Source: Branchinecta lynchi (Eukaryota; Arthropoda; Branchiopoda; Anostraca; Branchinectidae). From it: DNA of 64,000 nucleotides. A program made the position numbers and the translations under genes. Where the stretch lies: positions 2,480,230-2,544,229 of the forward strand of contig JAKZAP010000012.1 of assembly GCA_023053575.1 (NCBI GenBank), read 5' to 3'. Shown one piece after another: positions 12,549 to 23,159 of this stretch (positions within the stretch are counted from its first letter, which is position 1; each line of letters starts with the position of its first letter). The notes beneath the pieces are model-generated. The model was given only the letters and a program-made list of their open reading frames with translations. It was not told where the DNA came from and did no database searches.

Positions 12549-12570
12549 TTTTTTTTTTTTTTTTTTTTTA
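12549..12570 (-). other. homopolymer T run 5' of LINE ORF1
   Basis: A ~22-base T run (A on the LINE sense strand) lies just upstream of the ORF1 start, within the LINE 5' UTR as set by the target duplication. It may be slippage or part of the 5' UTR. Confidence 0.6.
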
Positions 12571-12925
12571 CCCTTTCCCTTTCAGCAAAAACGCCAGATC
12601 CAATTTTGGGCGTAGGTCGCCTGCATTAATCATGCACTGCGCCGACAGCACTGCGCGCAATCTGATTGGTCCAGGTATTTCTTCTTGCTGACGTGTTAAA
12701 TCGCAATCAGGAATAAATCACTGAATTTCGTACAAACACCGCGGAAAGACGGGATTTTTTTTTACTAACAGACACTACCGAACTGACGCACAATGAATTG
12801 ACAAACACTAATTTTTTCAGCGAGATTTTACCACCATAAAGGCTGTAATTTTTCTCTTCTGAAAATCACTTGTTACTGTACGCTGTTGCCAACAACCAAC
12901 AACCAGTTGGTTGGGGGTCCTTTAA

Positions 12926-15740
12926 AGTTCAATGGACTGATAAAACTATCACGTTGTCATATTACCACCCCCTAGGATGCAATGTTACATCAGAAATCAG
13001 CCGATTCTTACCCAATTTATTTTTGGTGAAATACGGTCACGGCGATTTCTGCTGCCTGCCGAGCTCCAATTTTGCTAGCCTTGACAAATATAAGCGGAGT
13101 TTTCTTATACCTCTCTTGTATTTGTTATTTAACATTTAAAACTCTTTTTATTCCTTTAGAAAGTTATTTTTATAGTAATTAGATATAAAGTAATGTATTT
13201 TCTTGACTTAATATAGGCTCGGCCACAAGTAAGCCTGATATATATGTACATTTCTGTATCATAACAGATTTCGGCTCTGGAACAAAAACAAAACAAAACC
13301 TTGTGAACCAGATTCAGCTTAGCATCAGCAAAGGATAGGGGTATACCTCATCCTGGTAAGTTTCTTTCAGTTAATTTTGACTTTTCTTTCATTATAATAT
13401 CCAGGAGAAAATCTTGCCTGCTAGGAGGCAACTCTGTAGCCTAAAGCATAAATCCTCGATTTCGGTCATATCATATGCTATTCTCCAGTACTAGAGCAGT
13501 GTTTAGGCATGTCGCAAGGTATGTCATTGCTATTGCTTGGTTCGTGTGTAGGATTTCCAATTTTTGTTTACTCTTTTGCCCCGGAATTCCTGATTTTTTT
13601 TTTTTTTTTAAATGTCTCTTGGGTCTGTAAATAAATTTGTACATGAGAGGTATCCAACCCTGATCCAACCTGAATTTAGATAACTTTGAACTTGCCCTGA
13701 AGATATTAGCAGCAAACTTCTGAGCAGTCCTAAATTTATCCTAGGCCATGCAGGGTATCTTTCTTAATAGTTAGGACCCTGTTAGAACTTATAAATACAG
13801 TAAAGGTAGGCTATGCTTATCTGAACACCTCTGTTGATTCTTTACATACCTTGCCTAACCAGGCACCATGTCAACAGCATGTCAATACATGTGAACAACG
13901 GCTTGGAAAACCCATGATGTTCGACAAATAGAAAATATGAAGTGAAAATCTGCTTTTTCCAACAGATTTGTGTGGGGTATTGTTCTCGTTCTCCGAAACA
14001 TGGGGCTACAGCATGTAAGCATCATCCCAGAAAGTAGGCCTATATATAAGGCCTATATGCTTATTTGAACATAACCTAACAATAAATTGTCGCAGAAGAA
14101 AATGATAAAACCATCCTTGGTAACTTGCTACTTGCCTAAACCTAGTTCTTTCCATACCTTGCCTAATCAGGCACCATGTCAATACCCATGAGCAACGGCT
14201 CGGTAACCCCATGAAATTCGACAAATCGAAATTATGAAATTTTTCCAGCATATTTGTGTGGGGTATTGTTCTCTTTCTCCGAGACATGGGGACACAGCAT
14301 GTTAGCATCATCTCACAAAGTGGGCATGTATATATAGCCTATAGCCAAAATCGAGATAGGAATTCAAATAAGCATAGACTACCTCGACTGTGTCTTAGAG
14401 CATGCATTTCCTAATGTTACAACATTGTGCCCAAATATTGAGGATTTGTGAATGACTTATCCAACTGAGGTCCAACATGCAAGACATCTACTCCCTTGTT
14501 TTCAGTTGTGATACAGAAATAACTATTTAGATGTCTGGTTAAGAATTTGTGACTTGACATTCTGAACCACATTAGGTAGAATGGAAAACCAAGCAGCACT
14601 GGACACCCTTACCCTTAGTTCAATAAGCATTTTTGGTATTAGGCATGGTATTAAGTATTAGGCATTTTTGGGTGGCTTGGCGGTGGGCAAAAAAAAAATA
14701 TGGCTGTCTGGAATCCAGGCTTCACCCTTATAAATCATGCAGTCTAGGGTAAAATTTAAAAGCAGGACTTGCCTTTATGTTTGACTAGGGTACAACCCCG
14801 TCATACACACATCTACAAATTTTGGGAACAGTCAGTGCTCTAACATTCCAGCAGCAGTATTGGGGGCATCCCCCACTGTATTCCAACAGATAAGCACTGT
14901 GTGCATTAAGCTGGGGCACTGTCCTGGAGTAAAGGTGTAATTGTAAATTTGAACAGAATTTTTTTTCTCAAAAAGATTTGTACTTGGGGGAGAATTACCC
15001 TTGACCAAGTTTACCACAAATCCCTGATCTGTCCATGCCCCATGCCAAGTATTGGATATACATAGCATTGGGTAGATCCTATGCCCAAGGCTAGATAGTC
15101 TAGGTTATGCATATAGGGTATATATATAAATCATAGGTTTGTAGTAGACTGCTCGTTTTAAACTCTGTAGTACTAGCCATAATAATATTTGGTGTAAGCA
15201 AGCTCTGCTACTTTACCCCCCCCCCCCCCCCCAAAAAAAAAAAAAAAGAAATAATCAGGTTTATCAGTACCAGTAATATGCCCACATGTACTAACCACTA
15301 ACCCAGTATATAACCCAGCAGAGATATTATAATCCCAAACAATCAGCAGCTAATTGATAAGTTTTGATTGTGTTCTTGGCCAGAAAAGGCAGTAATTGAT
15401 TAGTAGGTATCGACTAATGCGTCAGGATTTTTTCAGAAACGGGAACTTTGGCTGGTCTACTAGGTGATAATGTAGTCCCTGATCCAGATTAAAAAATAGC
15501 AGGTTGCTTTACTGTTTGTGTTGGGTACCGTACCCTACTTATTCCCCGTCGTCACCCAATTGCTATTCTAGGCCAAACCGTTTTCTTACTGAATGAACCA
15601 TTCAGGTAGTATCTAAAAAATGTAGTCAGAGACTTCTAAGAAACTATCTTGTCATACTTCTTGGTGAGGTCACAATTAAATTTTGGGGTAAATGCTGATA
15701 ACTAAATAATTGACCAGCAAATTCGATAGTTCATAATGAT
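12926..15740. other. gene-poor intergenic DNA
   Basis: No coding region is recognised. There is a partial match between 13630-13800 and 21310-21470 (GAGGGGTATCCAACC... CTTAGGACC-like text), indicating dispersed duplication. A C17 run followed by an A15 run lies at 15217-15247, and a T13 run near 13592. TAGGCCTATATATA motifs near 14035 and 14330 belong to the duplication below. Confidence 0.4.
13840..14345 (+). repeat. two-copy tandem duplication, ~308-bp period
   Basis: The sequence from TACCTTGCCTAACCAGGCACC through TTGTGTGGGGTATTGTTCTC and CATGGGG..ACAGCATGT to the TATATA/GGCCTAT segment near 14030 recurs about 308 bp later, starting near 14154. Copies diverge by point changes and small indels. 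No ORF is conserved between them. Confidence 0.65.
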
Positions 15741-15771
15741 TTCTGTTTTAGATTGAAGTGCAGTCAAGCCT

Positions 15772-15911
15772 TCTGAAATTCATAATACTGTGAGCACCAT
15801 CCATAAAGCAAAAGACACAGACGTATGTACCGTGGAACTTTCTGCATCTATAGAGGCTCTGTCGTCATAACTGTTACAGGAATCAGCAGGGCTTGGAAGA
15901 GAATCACTATA
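15772..15911 (+). other. possible exon with splice-like borders
   Basis: A good acceptor (TTTCTGTTTTAG, ending 15752) and a consensus donor (GTAAGT at 15912) bound about 159 nt. After the first bases one frame reads KPSEIHNTVSTIHKAKDTD.. for 33 codons to a TAA near 15868. A second frame is open from ATG (about 15825) to the donor. No homology is recognised. It could be a UTR-containing exon or chance. Confidence 0.25.
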
Positions 15912-16029
15912 GGTAAGTTTTTAACTCAAAACGTAACTTAAATTGGCTTCAATGGTTTTCTGTCCAAAGGTCCTTTGGTCATCCAAAAAACATCCAAGTA
16001 ACAGGTGGTTGTGAATATTATGCCAGTAG

Positions 16030-18200
16030 ATAATGGCAAGAGTTTTATTTGTATTATCTTTCTTGCTTGAAAGTAGTTGCTGTTTAGGATGGGAATATTT
16101 CAACATTTCGGATATCAGTTTATAATTGCGTACTCCCTGTAAACACTTGAACGCCATTAATTTGTGTTGCCTTTTTTGCTCGTTACTAGTTGCTGTTTAA
16201 GATGGAATATTCAGTATCTGAAATCTTTCTTGCCCTTATCCTTGACCAGAACAGTGGATCTGTTTGTGAGAAATATAAGCTAGAGATTTGATTTGTTTTA
16301 ATGTTTAAAGTTTTTTTCATCCGCACCAGAGCAAAATAACACTAGGAACTAGCAGCAAGACTTGACAAAATTCACACACTCGAATAGCAGCGATACTAGC
16401 ACCGTTAACGGTAGACAATGTCCCTACTGAACCTTATTCAATTTCCACCAACGCTGGCTCCGGTAACTTCAGATTCTGAACATTGCAAAAGAATAATGCA
16501 GCCTCAATTGTTTCCTCGATGTGTGCAGACCGCACCTTTCCTTTACTAGAAATTCCTTAACCCGCAAGTTTGTCTCACTTCAAGTGCCACAAGCGTAGTG
16601 GGCTGCGCTACGAGTATGGACTGTTTGCAAAGCATGGAAAGCATAGGTCTTGGCGCTACTCCCTAGTGTTATTTTGCTGTGATCCGCACACAAATTTTCA
16701 GTCTCTTCTTTCATTTCTACTACCTTTCTTGCTCAGAGGCAGTTGCTATTTGGATGAGAGTATTTAATTTCTTACGGATATCAGTTAGAAAATTTGTTCT
16801 CATTACACTGCACAAAAATGATGTAGCGTCAATTGTTTCCTCTGTGTGTGCAGACCGCACTTTTGCTTTACTAGAAAATGTATTTGACTTATCCGCTTTG
16901 CACCGTCAAATATGATTCACAGTCAGCTTCTGCTGAAGGAATATCTATTTACTAGAAATTTCTTAACCCGCAAGTTTGTCTCACTTTAAATGCCACAAGC
17001 GTAGTGGGCGGAGCTACGAGTATGGCCCGTTAGCAAAGCACGGAAAGCATAGGTCTTGGCGCTACTACCATAGTGCTATTTTTTTAAAGGAAATTTCTGA
17101 ACCAGCAAGTTTGTCTCGCTTTAAATGCCGCAAGCGTAGTGGGCGGCGCTACGAGTATGGCCCGTTTGCGAAAATAACATTAGGGAGTAGCGCCAAGACT
17201 AGACAAAACACTCTGGATGTCTAACTCTTCGTTCCGATGAGGAATCACCGTGTACCTAGCGGAAGAGCCAAAAGCGTCACCACAGCTGGCCCAACGAACC
17301 GCGTTGATTGCTTGATACAGAAGTTGAGCCGTCATTTGGGCGACCTTTCTCGTTGTTCTCGGGGTTTGCCGGCGTGTTTGGACTTAGTCATATAGAGTAT
17401 TGACACACACTCGAATAGCAGCGATACTAGCACCCCTAGCGGTAGAGAACGTCCCTACTGAAACTTATTCAGTTTTAACCAACCCTGGCTCCAATAACTT
17501 CATATTCTGAACATTGCAAACAAACGATATAGCCTCAATTGTTTCCTCGGTGTGTGCAGACCGCACCTTTGCTTTACTAGAAATTTCTTAACCCGCAAGT
17601 TTGTCTCGCTTTAAATGCAGCCAGCATAGTTGGTGGCGTTACGAGTATGGCCCGTTTGCAAAGAATAGAAAGCATAGGTCTTGGTGTTACTCCCTAGTGT
17701 TATTTTGCTCTGATCCGCACACACATTTTCAGTCCCTTCTTTCATTTTTATTACCTTTCTTGTTTGGAGGCAGTTGCTATTTTGGATGATGAGTATTTAA
17801 TTTGGTGATGAATATCAGTTAGAAAATTCCTCCTCCTTATAAAGAGTTTGAGTGTCTTCTTTCATCTTTTATGACCTTTCTTGTTCGAAAGTAGTTGCGA
17901 TTTAAGATCGAAATATTCAATATTTGAATCTTTTCTTGCCTTGGCGATTTATTAGAACAGAAGATGGATTTATATGATTCGCTTTGACGTGGCTAGGTTC
18001 GCTTCACCGGCATACAAATCTGTAATGCCTTCTTTAATTTTTATTACCGTTCTAGTTGCTATTTTGGATGGAGTATTTAATTTGTATCTGATATCAGTTA
18101 AAAATGCGTCCTTAGAAACAGTTTGAATGCCTTCTTTAGTTTTTTGACCTTTCTTGTTCGAAAGTAGTTGGTCTTTAGGACGGAAATGTCCAATACCTAC
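16030..18200 (+). repeat. nested repeat block with TIR units and ~1-kb segmental duplication
   Basis: Segment 16370-16760 recurs at about 17405-17780 (GAATAGCAGCGATACTAGCACC, CAATTGTTTCCTC, ATGTGTGCAGACCGCACC and onward). Within it CGCAAGTTTGTCTC, the tip of a smaller unit (AAATGCCACAAGCGTAGTGGG..ACGAGTATGG), recurs four times (16565, 16970, 17105, 17590). Inverted ends GCAAAATAACACTAGG / CCTAGTGTTATTTTGC bound 16331-16677 and, with mismatches, 17168-17708, as for a MITE. A further motif (CTTTCTTGTTCGAAAGTAGTTGC) recurs near 16060 (inverted), 17760, 17880, 18040 and 18150. Short ORFs here are repeat artefacts. Confidence 0.6.
16878..16947 (+). mobile_element. Penelope-like repeat fragment with 11-bp target duplication
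   Basis: This 70-bp fragment reads GACTTATCCGCTTTGCACC...CAGTCAGCTTCTGCTGAAGG AATATC, the 3' end of the family seen at 53.4-54.4 kb. It is bounded by TTTACTAGAAA (16867-16877 and 16948-16958), an exact 11-bp duplication of the host sequence. This shows TPRT-like insertion of a heavily 5'-truncated copy and defines the family's 3' end as ...GGAATATCTA. Confidence 0.7.
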
Positions 18201-18688
18201 ATCTTCTCTTGCCTTGGCCATGGATTTGAACAGAGGATGGATTCAAAACAAGCTTTAGCTGGAGGGGTGATGAGTGTTAAGATGTCAAAATGGTCCCATA
18301 TAAAGAAGTTTTTCATGCAGAAGTACAAGTAGCCTACAAAGTACAGTAGATTTTATGAGTTGAGTGCTGACAACCCAGGTTTGTGTCTTGCACTTGGCTT
18401 AACCATGCTGGGAAATGCGAAATATTGAGACAAAGAAAAATGCATTTTTTTTTGAACAGTTTTTGCTGTGATGAAAATATGAATGTGACTTAGTTCAGAA
18501 ACAAAGAGTGCTAAGTGTCAATACAGCGATCATATCTTTTGCGTCAATGGTCCACAGCTTAGTGAGAAAAGAAAGCTTAATGAGCTGTGAAGTTGAAATA
18601 GAGGATGGGTTTGCTATAGGGAAACAACATCATAAACCAACTATATTCAGACATTAACTTACGTTCTAATTGAAGTTTTTAATTGCAG
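18200..18688. other. no gene recognised
   Basis: I see only AT-rich unique-looking sequence up to the acceptor-like TTTTTAATTGCAG that ends at 18688. Confidence 0.3.
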
Positions 18689-18781
18689 GATCATAAACGC
18701 CTGGCCGTGTCAGACTTAGAAGCGTGTCTCATATTCCCTTGGACGCCAGCTACACTGGAAGAGCTATTTGGGTCATCATGA
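18689..18781 (+). CDS. possible terminal exon, unknown protein
   Basis: After the acceptor-like TTTTTAATTGCAG, one frame reads DHKRLAVSDLEACLIFPWTP.. for 30 codons, ending LEELFGSS and TGA at 18779-18781. Local GC is higher than in the flanks. The other two frames stop within 35 nt. I do not recognise the product. The kinase exon at 22.3 kb lies on the same strand but downstream, so this would belong to another gene. A 93-nt open frame after an AG can arise by chance. Confidence 0.28.
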   Translation, partial: DHKRLAVSDLEACLIFPWTPATLEELFGSS

Positions 18782-18789
18782 GTCAAGTA

Positions 18790-19990
18790 TGCACCGGATT
18801 GAACAACATTTAGTGGAGCATAATGGGTTGAGAATGTTCAAACTGATTAAGCTAAAAAATAATACAGTTTTCCTTCCAATGCTTCATTGTATTCTGTAGC
18901 ATAAATTAAAGTATATTTGCTTGCCATCTTATGTCTTTGTAAGCAGTCAGACTGGCCTTTATTGTATGGTGCTGTGTTACTAAAGCAGTGTAGCACAACT
19001 AGATAGCCTACTTCTCTGAGAAAATGTAATTTTGACCAATCCAATTTATGAGCTCTTGATGTTTGTCGGAGCTGAACTCAACCCTTAAGTGTAAGGCAAG
19101 GTGCTACGATGCTAATGCCACCAAGGGCTCGTCATTCACAAACTGTCGCCTAGTTCTTAGGGCATCACCCTAGGATCCATTCTTGTTGTTACTGATTGCA
19201 TTCTTAGAGAATCTCTTATACATATTAGGGCGGTATGGTTTGCGAATGTTGAGGTAAGCTCTGCCAAATGCTGATCCTCAACAAGATTTAGAGAGACCAG
19301 CAACGTAAATAGAACCCCAATTCTACAGCCGACCCTGTAACAAAGGTGCAAAGGTGCTTCAAAGCACAACAGAATGTTTGATGACTACACTGTACAAGTA
19401 GCTACAGAGGACTAAAAGTTCCTAATGATCAGAGAAAGACTACTAAATTGTTACACAGATAGATAGACTTGGTCTCATTCTACGAGGGTTACTGGTCACT
19501 ATGATTTACCCAAGATCGTAAAAGATTATGAGATTCAACTGTGGAGCACTGAATTCATCTACTTTGAAGTGGTACATCTTAGCCAAAGAGGCATGGGGGG
19601 ACTGTTTTTCTAAAGTGGGGCTTAGACCAGAGGAAATGGATGGTAAGTTTGGGAGTGGATTGGGAAATAAGAAAATTAAGTTACGGAAGTCGGAAACTGC
19701 TTTTCTAAAGTGGGGATTGGACCAGAGGAACTAAAATGGATGGTAAGTTTGGGAGTAGTTGTTTTTTTTTTGTCGACGGATCCAGTTTATGAGCCTCTTG
19801 ACGATTGTCAGGATTGGGACAGTGTCGGTAGCAGGCAAACATCTGAGCTGCACCGTCTAACGTGGGACAATGGGCAGTGCTAAATATCATCAAGAATCAC
19901 ATCAGCTGCCGCCAAGTTATTAGGTCATCATACTAGGGTGTTCAAGAGTTGTAAACTTCCCTCGCTCTTGTGGACTCTCCAGATACAATA
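18790..19990. other. no gene; small local duplications
   Basis: A ~96-bp two-copy tandem duplication lies at 19604-19760 (TTTTCTAAAGTGGGG..GGACCAGAGGAA..GGTAAGTTTGGGAGT). Text around 19190-19290 (ATTCTTAGAGAATC..GTTGAGGTAAG) resembles 20560-20650, so diverged dispersed duplications link this region with 20.5-21.8 kb. No coding evidence. Confidence 0.4.
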
Positions 19991-19996
19991 GTTTCG

Positions 19997-20386
19997 GTTT
20001 TTGCAGATACCATGGTATATGATACCACAGTATAAAGTCGTTTTTGCAGTTATCGTGGTATCTGATACCACGGTCAAAAGGCATTTTTGCAGTAATCGTG
20101 GTATCTGGCGAGTTATCGTGGTGATATTCACATACCACGGTCCGACCATGGTATCTGAAAAAGTCATCTCACTTTCATCAAATTTGGCAGTTTGGTGAGA
20201 AAGAAGTTTGGCACTTAGCGATGTGACTGAACATCAGTTTTTCTTTTGGGATGAATTTGAAAAGCGCAATTCAGTCAACTGTCGTTTCTGCAGAAACAAC
20301 GTATATCAGATACCACGATAACTGCAAAAACGACTAATTGTAAATGCAGTTACCATGGTAACAGAGACCATGGTATCTGCAAAAAC
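19997..20386. repeat. MITE with 20-bp inverted ends and GATACCATGGTATC motifs
   Basis: The ends GTTTTTGCAGATACCATGGT (left) and ACCATGGTATCTGCAAAAAC (right) are exact inverted repeats. The interior is full of shorter inverted copies of GATACCACGGT/ACCGTGGTATC and TTTTTGCAGTTATCGTGGTATC, so the 390-bp unit can fold extensively. No ORF is conserved. Flanking target duplication not identified. Confidence 0.7.
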
Positions 20387-20389
20387 GCA

Positions 20390-22300
20390 ACTAATCTTAC
20401 CACTGTGAATACCATTTCCCTTGGTTGGTCCTAGACTGCAATAATTTGCCGTAGCTACAACTGTAGCCTGGAAATTTCAAACAATCAGATGACTAGAAAT
20501 TTCAAACAATGAGAAACCTACAATATGCTTACTGATAGAGGGGTAAACTTTACGATTGTATTCTTAGAGGATCGCTGGTCACAATGACTTGCCTCTGATA
20601 TGTATTAGGTGCGTCAGGTCTGACAAATGTTTAGGTAAGGCTGGCTGAACATTGCTGCTTCAAAGTTGAGTCAGTCAATCTACTTCCAACCATGCAAGAA
20701 AGTTGTCAAAACACTGGTAATGAGTACAATTGATCGGTACTGACGCACAACAGACTGCACTGTACAGTCAAATCCTAGGAACGAACATACTGTACATTCA
20801 ACTCCTCTTGTCTAATGCTAGGAGAAAGATTTTGTTGGGCTTTTAGTTTGCAAAAGTTGCATAGTCCCATTTATAGAGAATTATTGGTGGTCAGAACCAT
20901 TTGACTAGGACAGGTGTTATATAACACTTTTTAGATTAACATTTCTGTAGAACAAACGGATAGTAGGAAAATAATGTACCGTAGAGTTTAAAATCAAAGC
21001 TGGAATTAAATGGTGAATGAATGATTGAATCAAGGTAGGTACAGCAGTATATGGAGCCTTGCTTGTGCATGGAGCATTGCCTGCTAAACAAGGGCCTGTT
21101 TTGGTGCCTAACCTGAGATTCTTGCTACTGGTTGGAAAAACAAAAAATCAGATGAAAATAAAAGATCCTGTTGATTTCAACAATGGAACACCCTAGACCA
21201 ATCTTACCAGACGGTTGTAGCCTACCGTAATAATTTTGGTTTCTGCAAGCATTTTATATGGTACAGAATTTTTAACTTGTTTTTTCAAAAAGATTTGATT
21301 CTGACAGCGAAAAAAAAATTGCATGAGGGGTATCCAACCTTGAACTTATATAAACCTCGAACTTGGCCTACAAATCTTACAAGTAAACTTCTGTGCAATC
21401 CAAAACAGGTTCTAGGTCATCCGGGACTTCCTTCTTCACATTTAGGACCTTGATAGGACAGAAATTTTCCTTTCAAACATTTTAGGCCAGTTTCGAGGTT
21501 GTACAAGTTCGAGGTATGATACCCCTCCTGTACGTAAATAGAACTTTCAAGATTTAAGTGGGAAAATAACTTACAATAAAAAAATTTAAAACAACTTTAG
21601 AGGATAACTGAGAGTTTTTTTCAATCGAAGACTCACCAAAAATAATCCAAATGACTACCCCAGGCAGGTAAGCTTTGCTGAAACTTGGACCGTAACCACA
21701 AGGTTGAGAGAGACCAGCAAGGTTAATAAACATGCAAGTCTCCTCCAACCCTGTAATAAAGGTGCCAAGATGTGAATGCCACAACACTGTTCCATGATGA
21801 AAGACCATTTTTTGGCACACTGAAGGTTGGGATTTCATCAGACATACTTGAGTAGTCGAGCAAGCTACAACACCTGATCGATTGGCAAGACATGGCAATC
21901 GATCAATTTATTTTGCTTTTCTACACTCGTTGCCTAGAGCTTTTGAAATTTCCGCGGTGGGTTAGTACGAGCTCGAAAAAGTAAATCGCCCCGGTGCCGC
22001 GGAGGTAACGGCAAGCGATAACAAGAAAATGGCGTATTGTTGAAGCGGGATCTATGGGACATTATAAATATTTATTTGCAAAGGATTTTACAAAAAATAA
22101 AGCATAATAGCTGTCCATTGTGCTTTAAGAATTTGAGCGCCCGCGATGCGGCGTGCTTTCAACCGCTGGTGCTCGGCTCGATTGTTGTCTCGAATGTGAA
22201 AATCTGAGTGCTGTGATTTTTTAAATTGCTATAGTGTTTATGACCGTGTTCGAACCGTTGCAAATAAAAAAATGCAACGAAATAAATGCAAATTGTTTAA
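20390..22300. other. gene-poor, intron-like DNA upstream of kinase exon
   Basis: No coding region is recognised. 21310-21520 partly matches 13630-13800. The open frame on the minus strand at 21554-21898 shows no family signature. If the kinase exon at 22312 is real, this may be intron. Confidence 0.35.
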
Positions 22301-22311
22301 TTTCATTTTAG

Positions 22312-22419
22312 TTTCGGAGCTGGCCGAAAACGGGGATATGCTCACGCTCTGGTCCAAGCATGGGCGGATGGAAGAAAGTCTGGCCCGGATCTACCTGGTC
22401 CAGATAGCGTCAGCTGTCG
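22312..22419 (+). CDS. internal exon of a protein kinase (AGC-like, S6K-related)
   Basis: A 108-bp internal exon lies between acceptor TTTCATTTTAG (ends 22311) and donor GTAAGT (starts 22420). It begins with two bases of a split codon, gives 35 codons (SELAENGDMLTLWSKHGRME then ESLARIYLVQIASAV) and ends with one base. This matches the hinge, alpha-D and alpha-E region of Ser/Thr kinases: acidic hinge, G-D-hydrophobic-L, then the R-x-Y-x-x-Q-I helix that precedes the HRD loop. The LTLW variant recalls S6K-related kinases such as RSKR, but that assignment is tentative. No other exon was found, so the gene must have long introns, be broken, or continue outside the window. Its GC content is higher than its surroundings. 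Confidence 0.6.
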
Positions 22420-22452
22420 GTAAGTCAGCCTTTTAGCCTATATTGTACTATA

Positions 22453-22662
22453 TTGCCTACATCGAGGCCTACATTGCCTATATTGGACTCCAACCCCGCA
22501 GCAGCTTGCTGGAAACGACCCCGTGGCAGACCGGAACATCGATGGTCCGATAGTCTTTTCAAATACTTGAAGTTGGCAAACATTGCCATCCACGACGCAC
22601 CAGCGCTAGCTGCTGGTCGTACCAGTTGGAGGAGGCTGACGTCACTCTCTATGAATAAATAA
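22453..22662 (+). pseudogene. LINE ORF2 C-terminal fragment
   Basis: The frame ends in WKRPRGRPEHRWSDSLFKYL..ALAAGRTSWRRLTSLSMNK, followed by a stop. Basic GRP-x-x-RW-x-D followed by a terminal R-x-x-WRRL is the common C-terminus of RTE- or CR1-type LINE proteins. The RT itself is absent, so this is a 5'-truncated insertion. It lies 33 bp past the donor of the kinase exon, presumably in an intron. The following A-rich tract (GAAAAAAGGAGAAGG) may be its tail. Confidence 0.6.
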
Positions 22663-22689
22663 TATTGAAAAAAGGAGAAGGAGAAAGAA

Positions 22690-23062
22690 GAAACAGAAAG
22701 AACAATAACCTACTAAGTGCATCACATAAACTTCCACCCTAAAACTAGGCTTCGCTAAACTTGGGGCTTCTACCCTAAAACTAGTCTTGTATATCTTGTA
22801 CTGATAATACGAGATGTTATACGAGCAAGAAGAACAAGAAAGAACAATAACCTACTAAGTGCATGACATAAACTTCTACCCTAAAACTAGGCTTCGCTAA
22901 ACTTGGGGCTTCTACCCTAAAACTGGTCTTGTATATCTTATACTGATAATACGAGATGTTATACGAGAAAGAAGAACAAGAAAGAACAATAACCTACTAA
23001 GTGCATGACACTAAACTTTTACCCTAGGCTTGTATATGTTATACTGATACATTTGTGAATGA
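22690..23062 (+). repeat. 142-bp tandem repeat, ~2.6 copies
   Basis: AACAATAACCTACTAAGTGC recurs at 22701, 22843 and 22985 (period 142). Each unit contains ACCCTAAAACTAGGCTTCGC, CTTCTACCCTAAAACT and CTGATAATACGAGATG. The third copy is truncated. Copies are highly similar, so the array is young. Confidence 0.85.
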
Positions 23063-23159
23063 CCAATTTTGGTTTTGTAACCGTAAAAGTGTGAGCGAAT
23101 AAATTACTATTCTCTTGTAAAAAGGATGCTCTATATTTATTTTAGAAATAGATTTATGG

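Larger units (their letters stand above)
7185..12913 (-). mobile_element. near full-length two-ORF LINE, L1/Tx1-like
   Basis: On the minus strand: a 5' UTR (12913-12528), ORF1 with a CCHC knuckle (12527-11342), ORF2 with endonuclease and RT (11330-7933), a ~715-bp 3' UTR (7932-7217) and a 32-base poly-A (T run 7185-7216). The target-site duplication GGGGTCC (7178-7184 and 12914-12920) lies within the end of a TTAA MITE and defines both ends of the insertion. At ~5.7 kb it is about full size. Disruptions are few (two in each ORF), so it inserted fairly recently. Confidence 0.85.

Noticed and set aside
12870..13139. 89-codon plus-strand frame
   Set aside because: It crosses the LINE 5' UTR, its target duplication and unrelated flanking DNA, so it cannot be one gene.
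21554..21898. 114-codon minus-strand frame as a gene
   Set aside because: No known motif, no splice context, and it lies in duplicated gene-poor DNA. Left unassigned.
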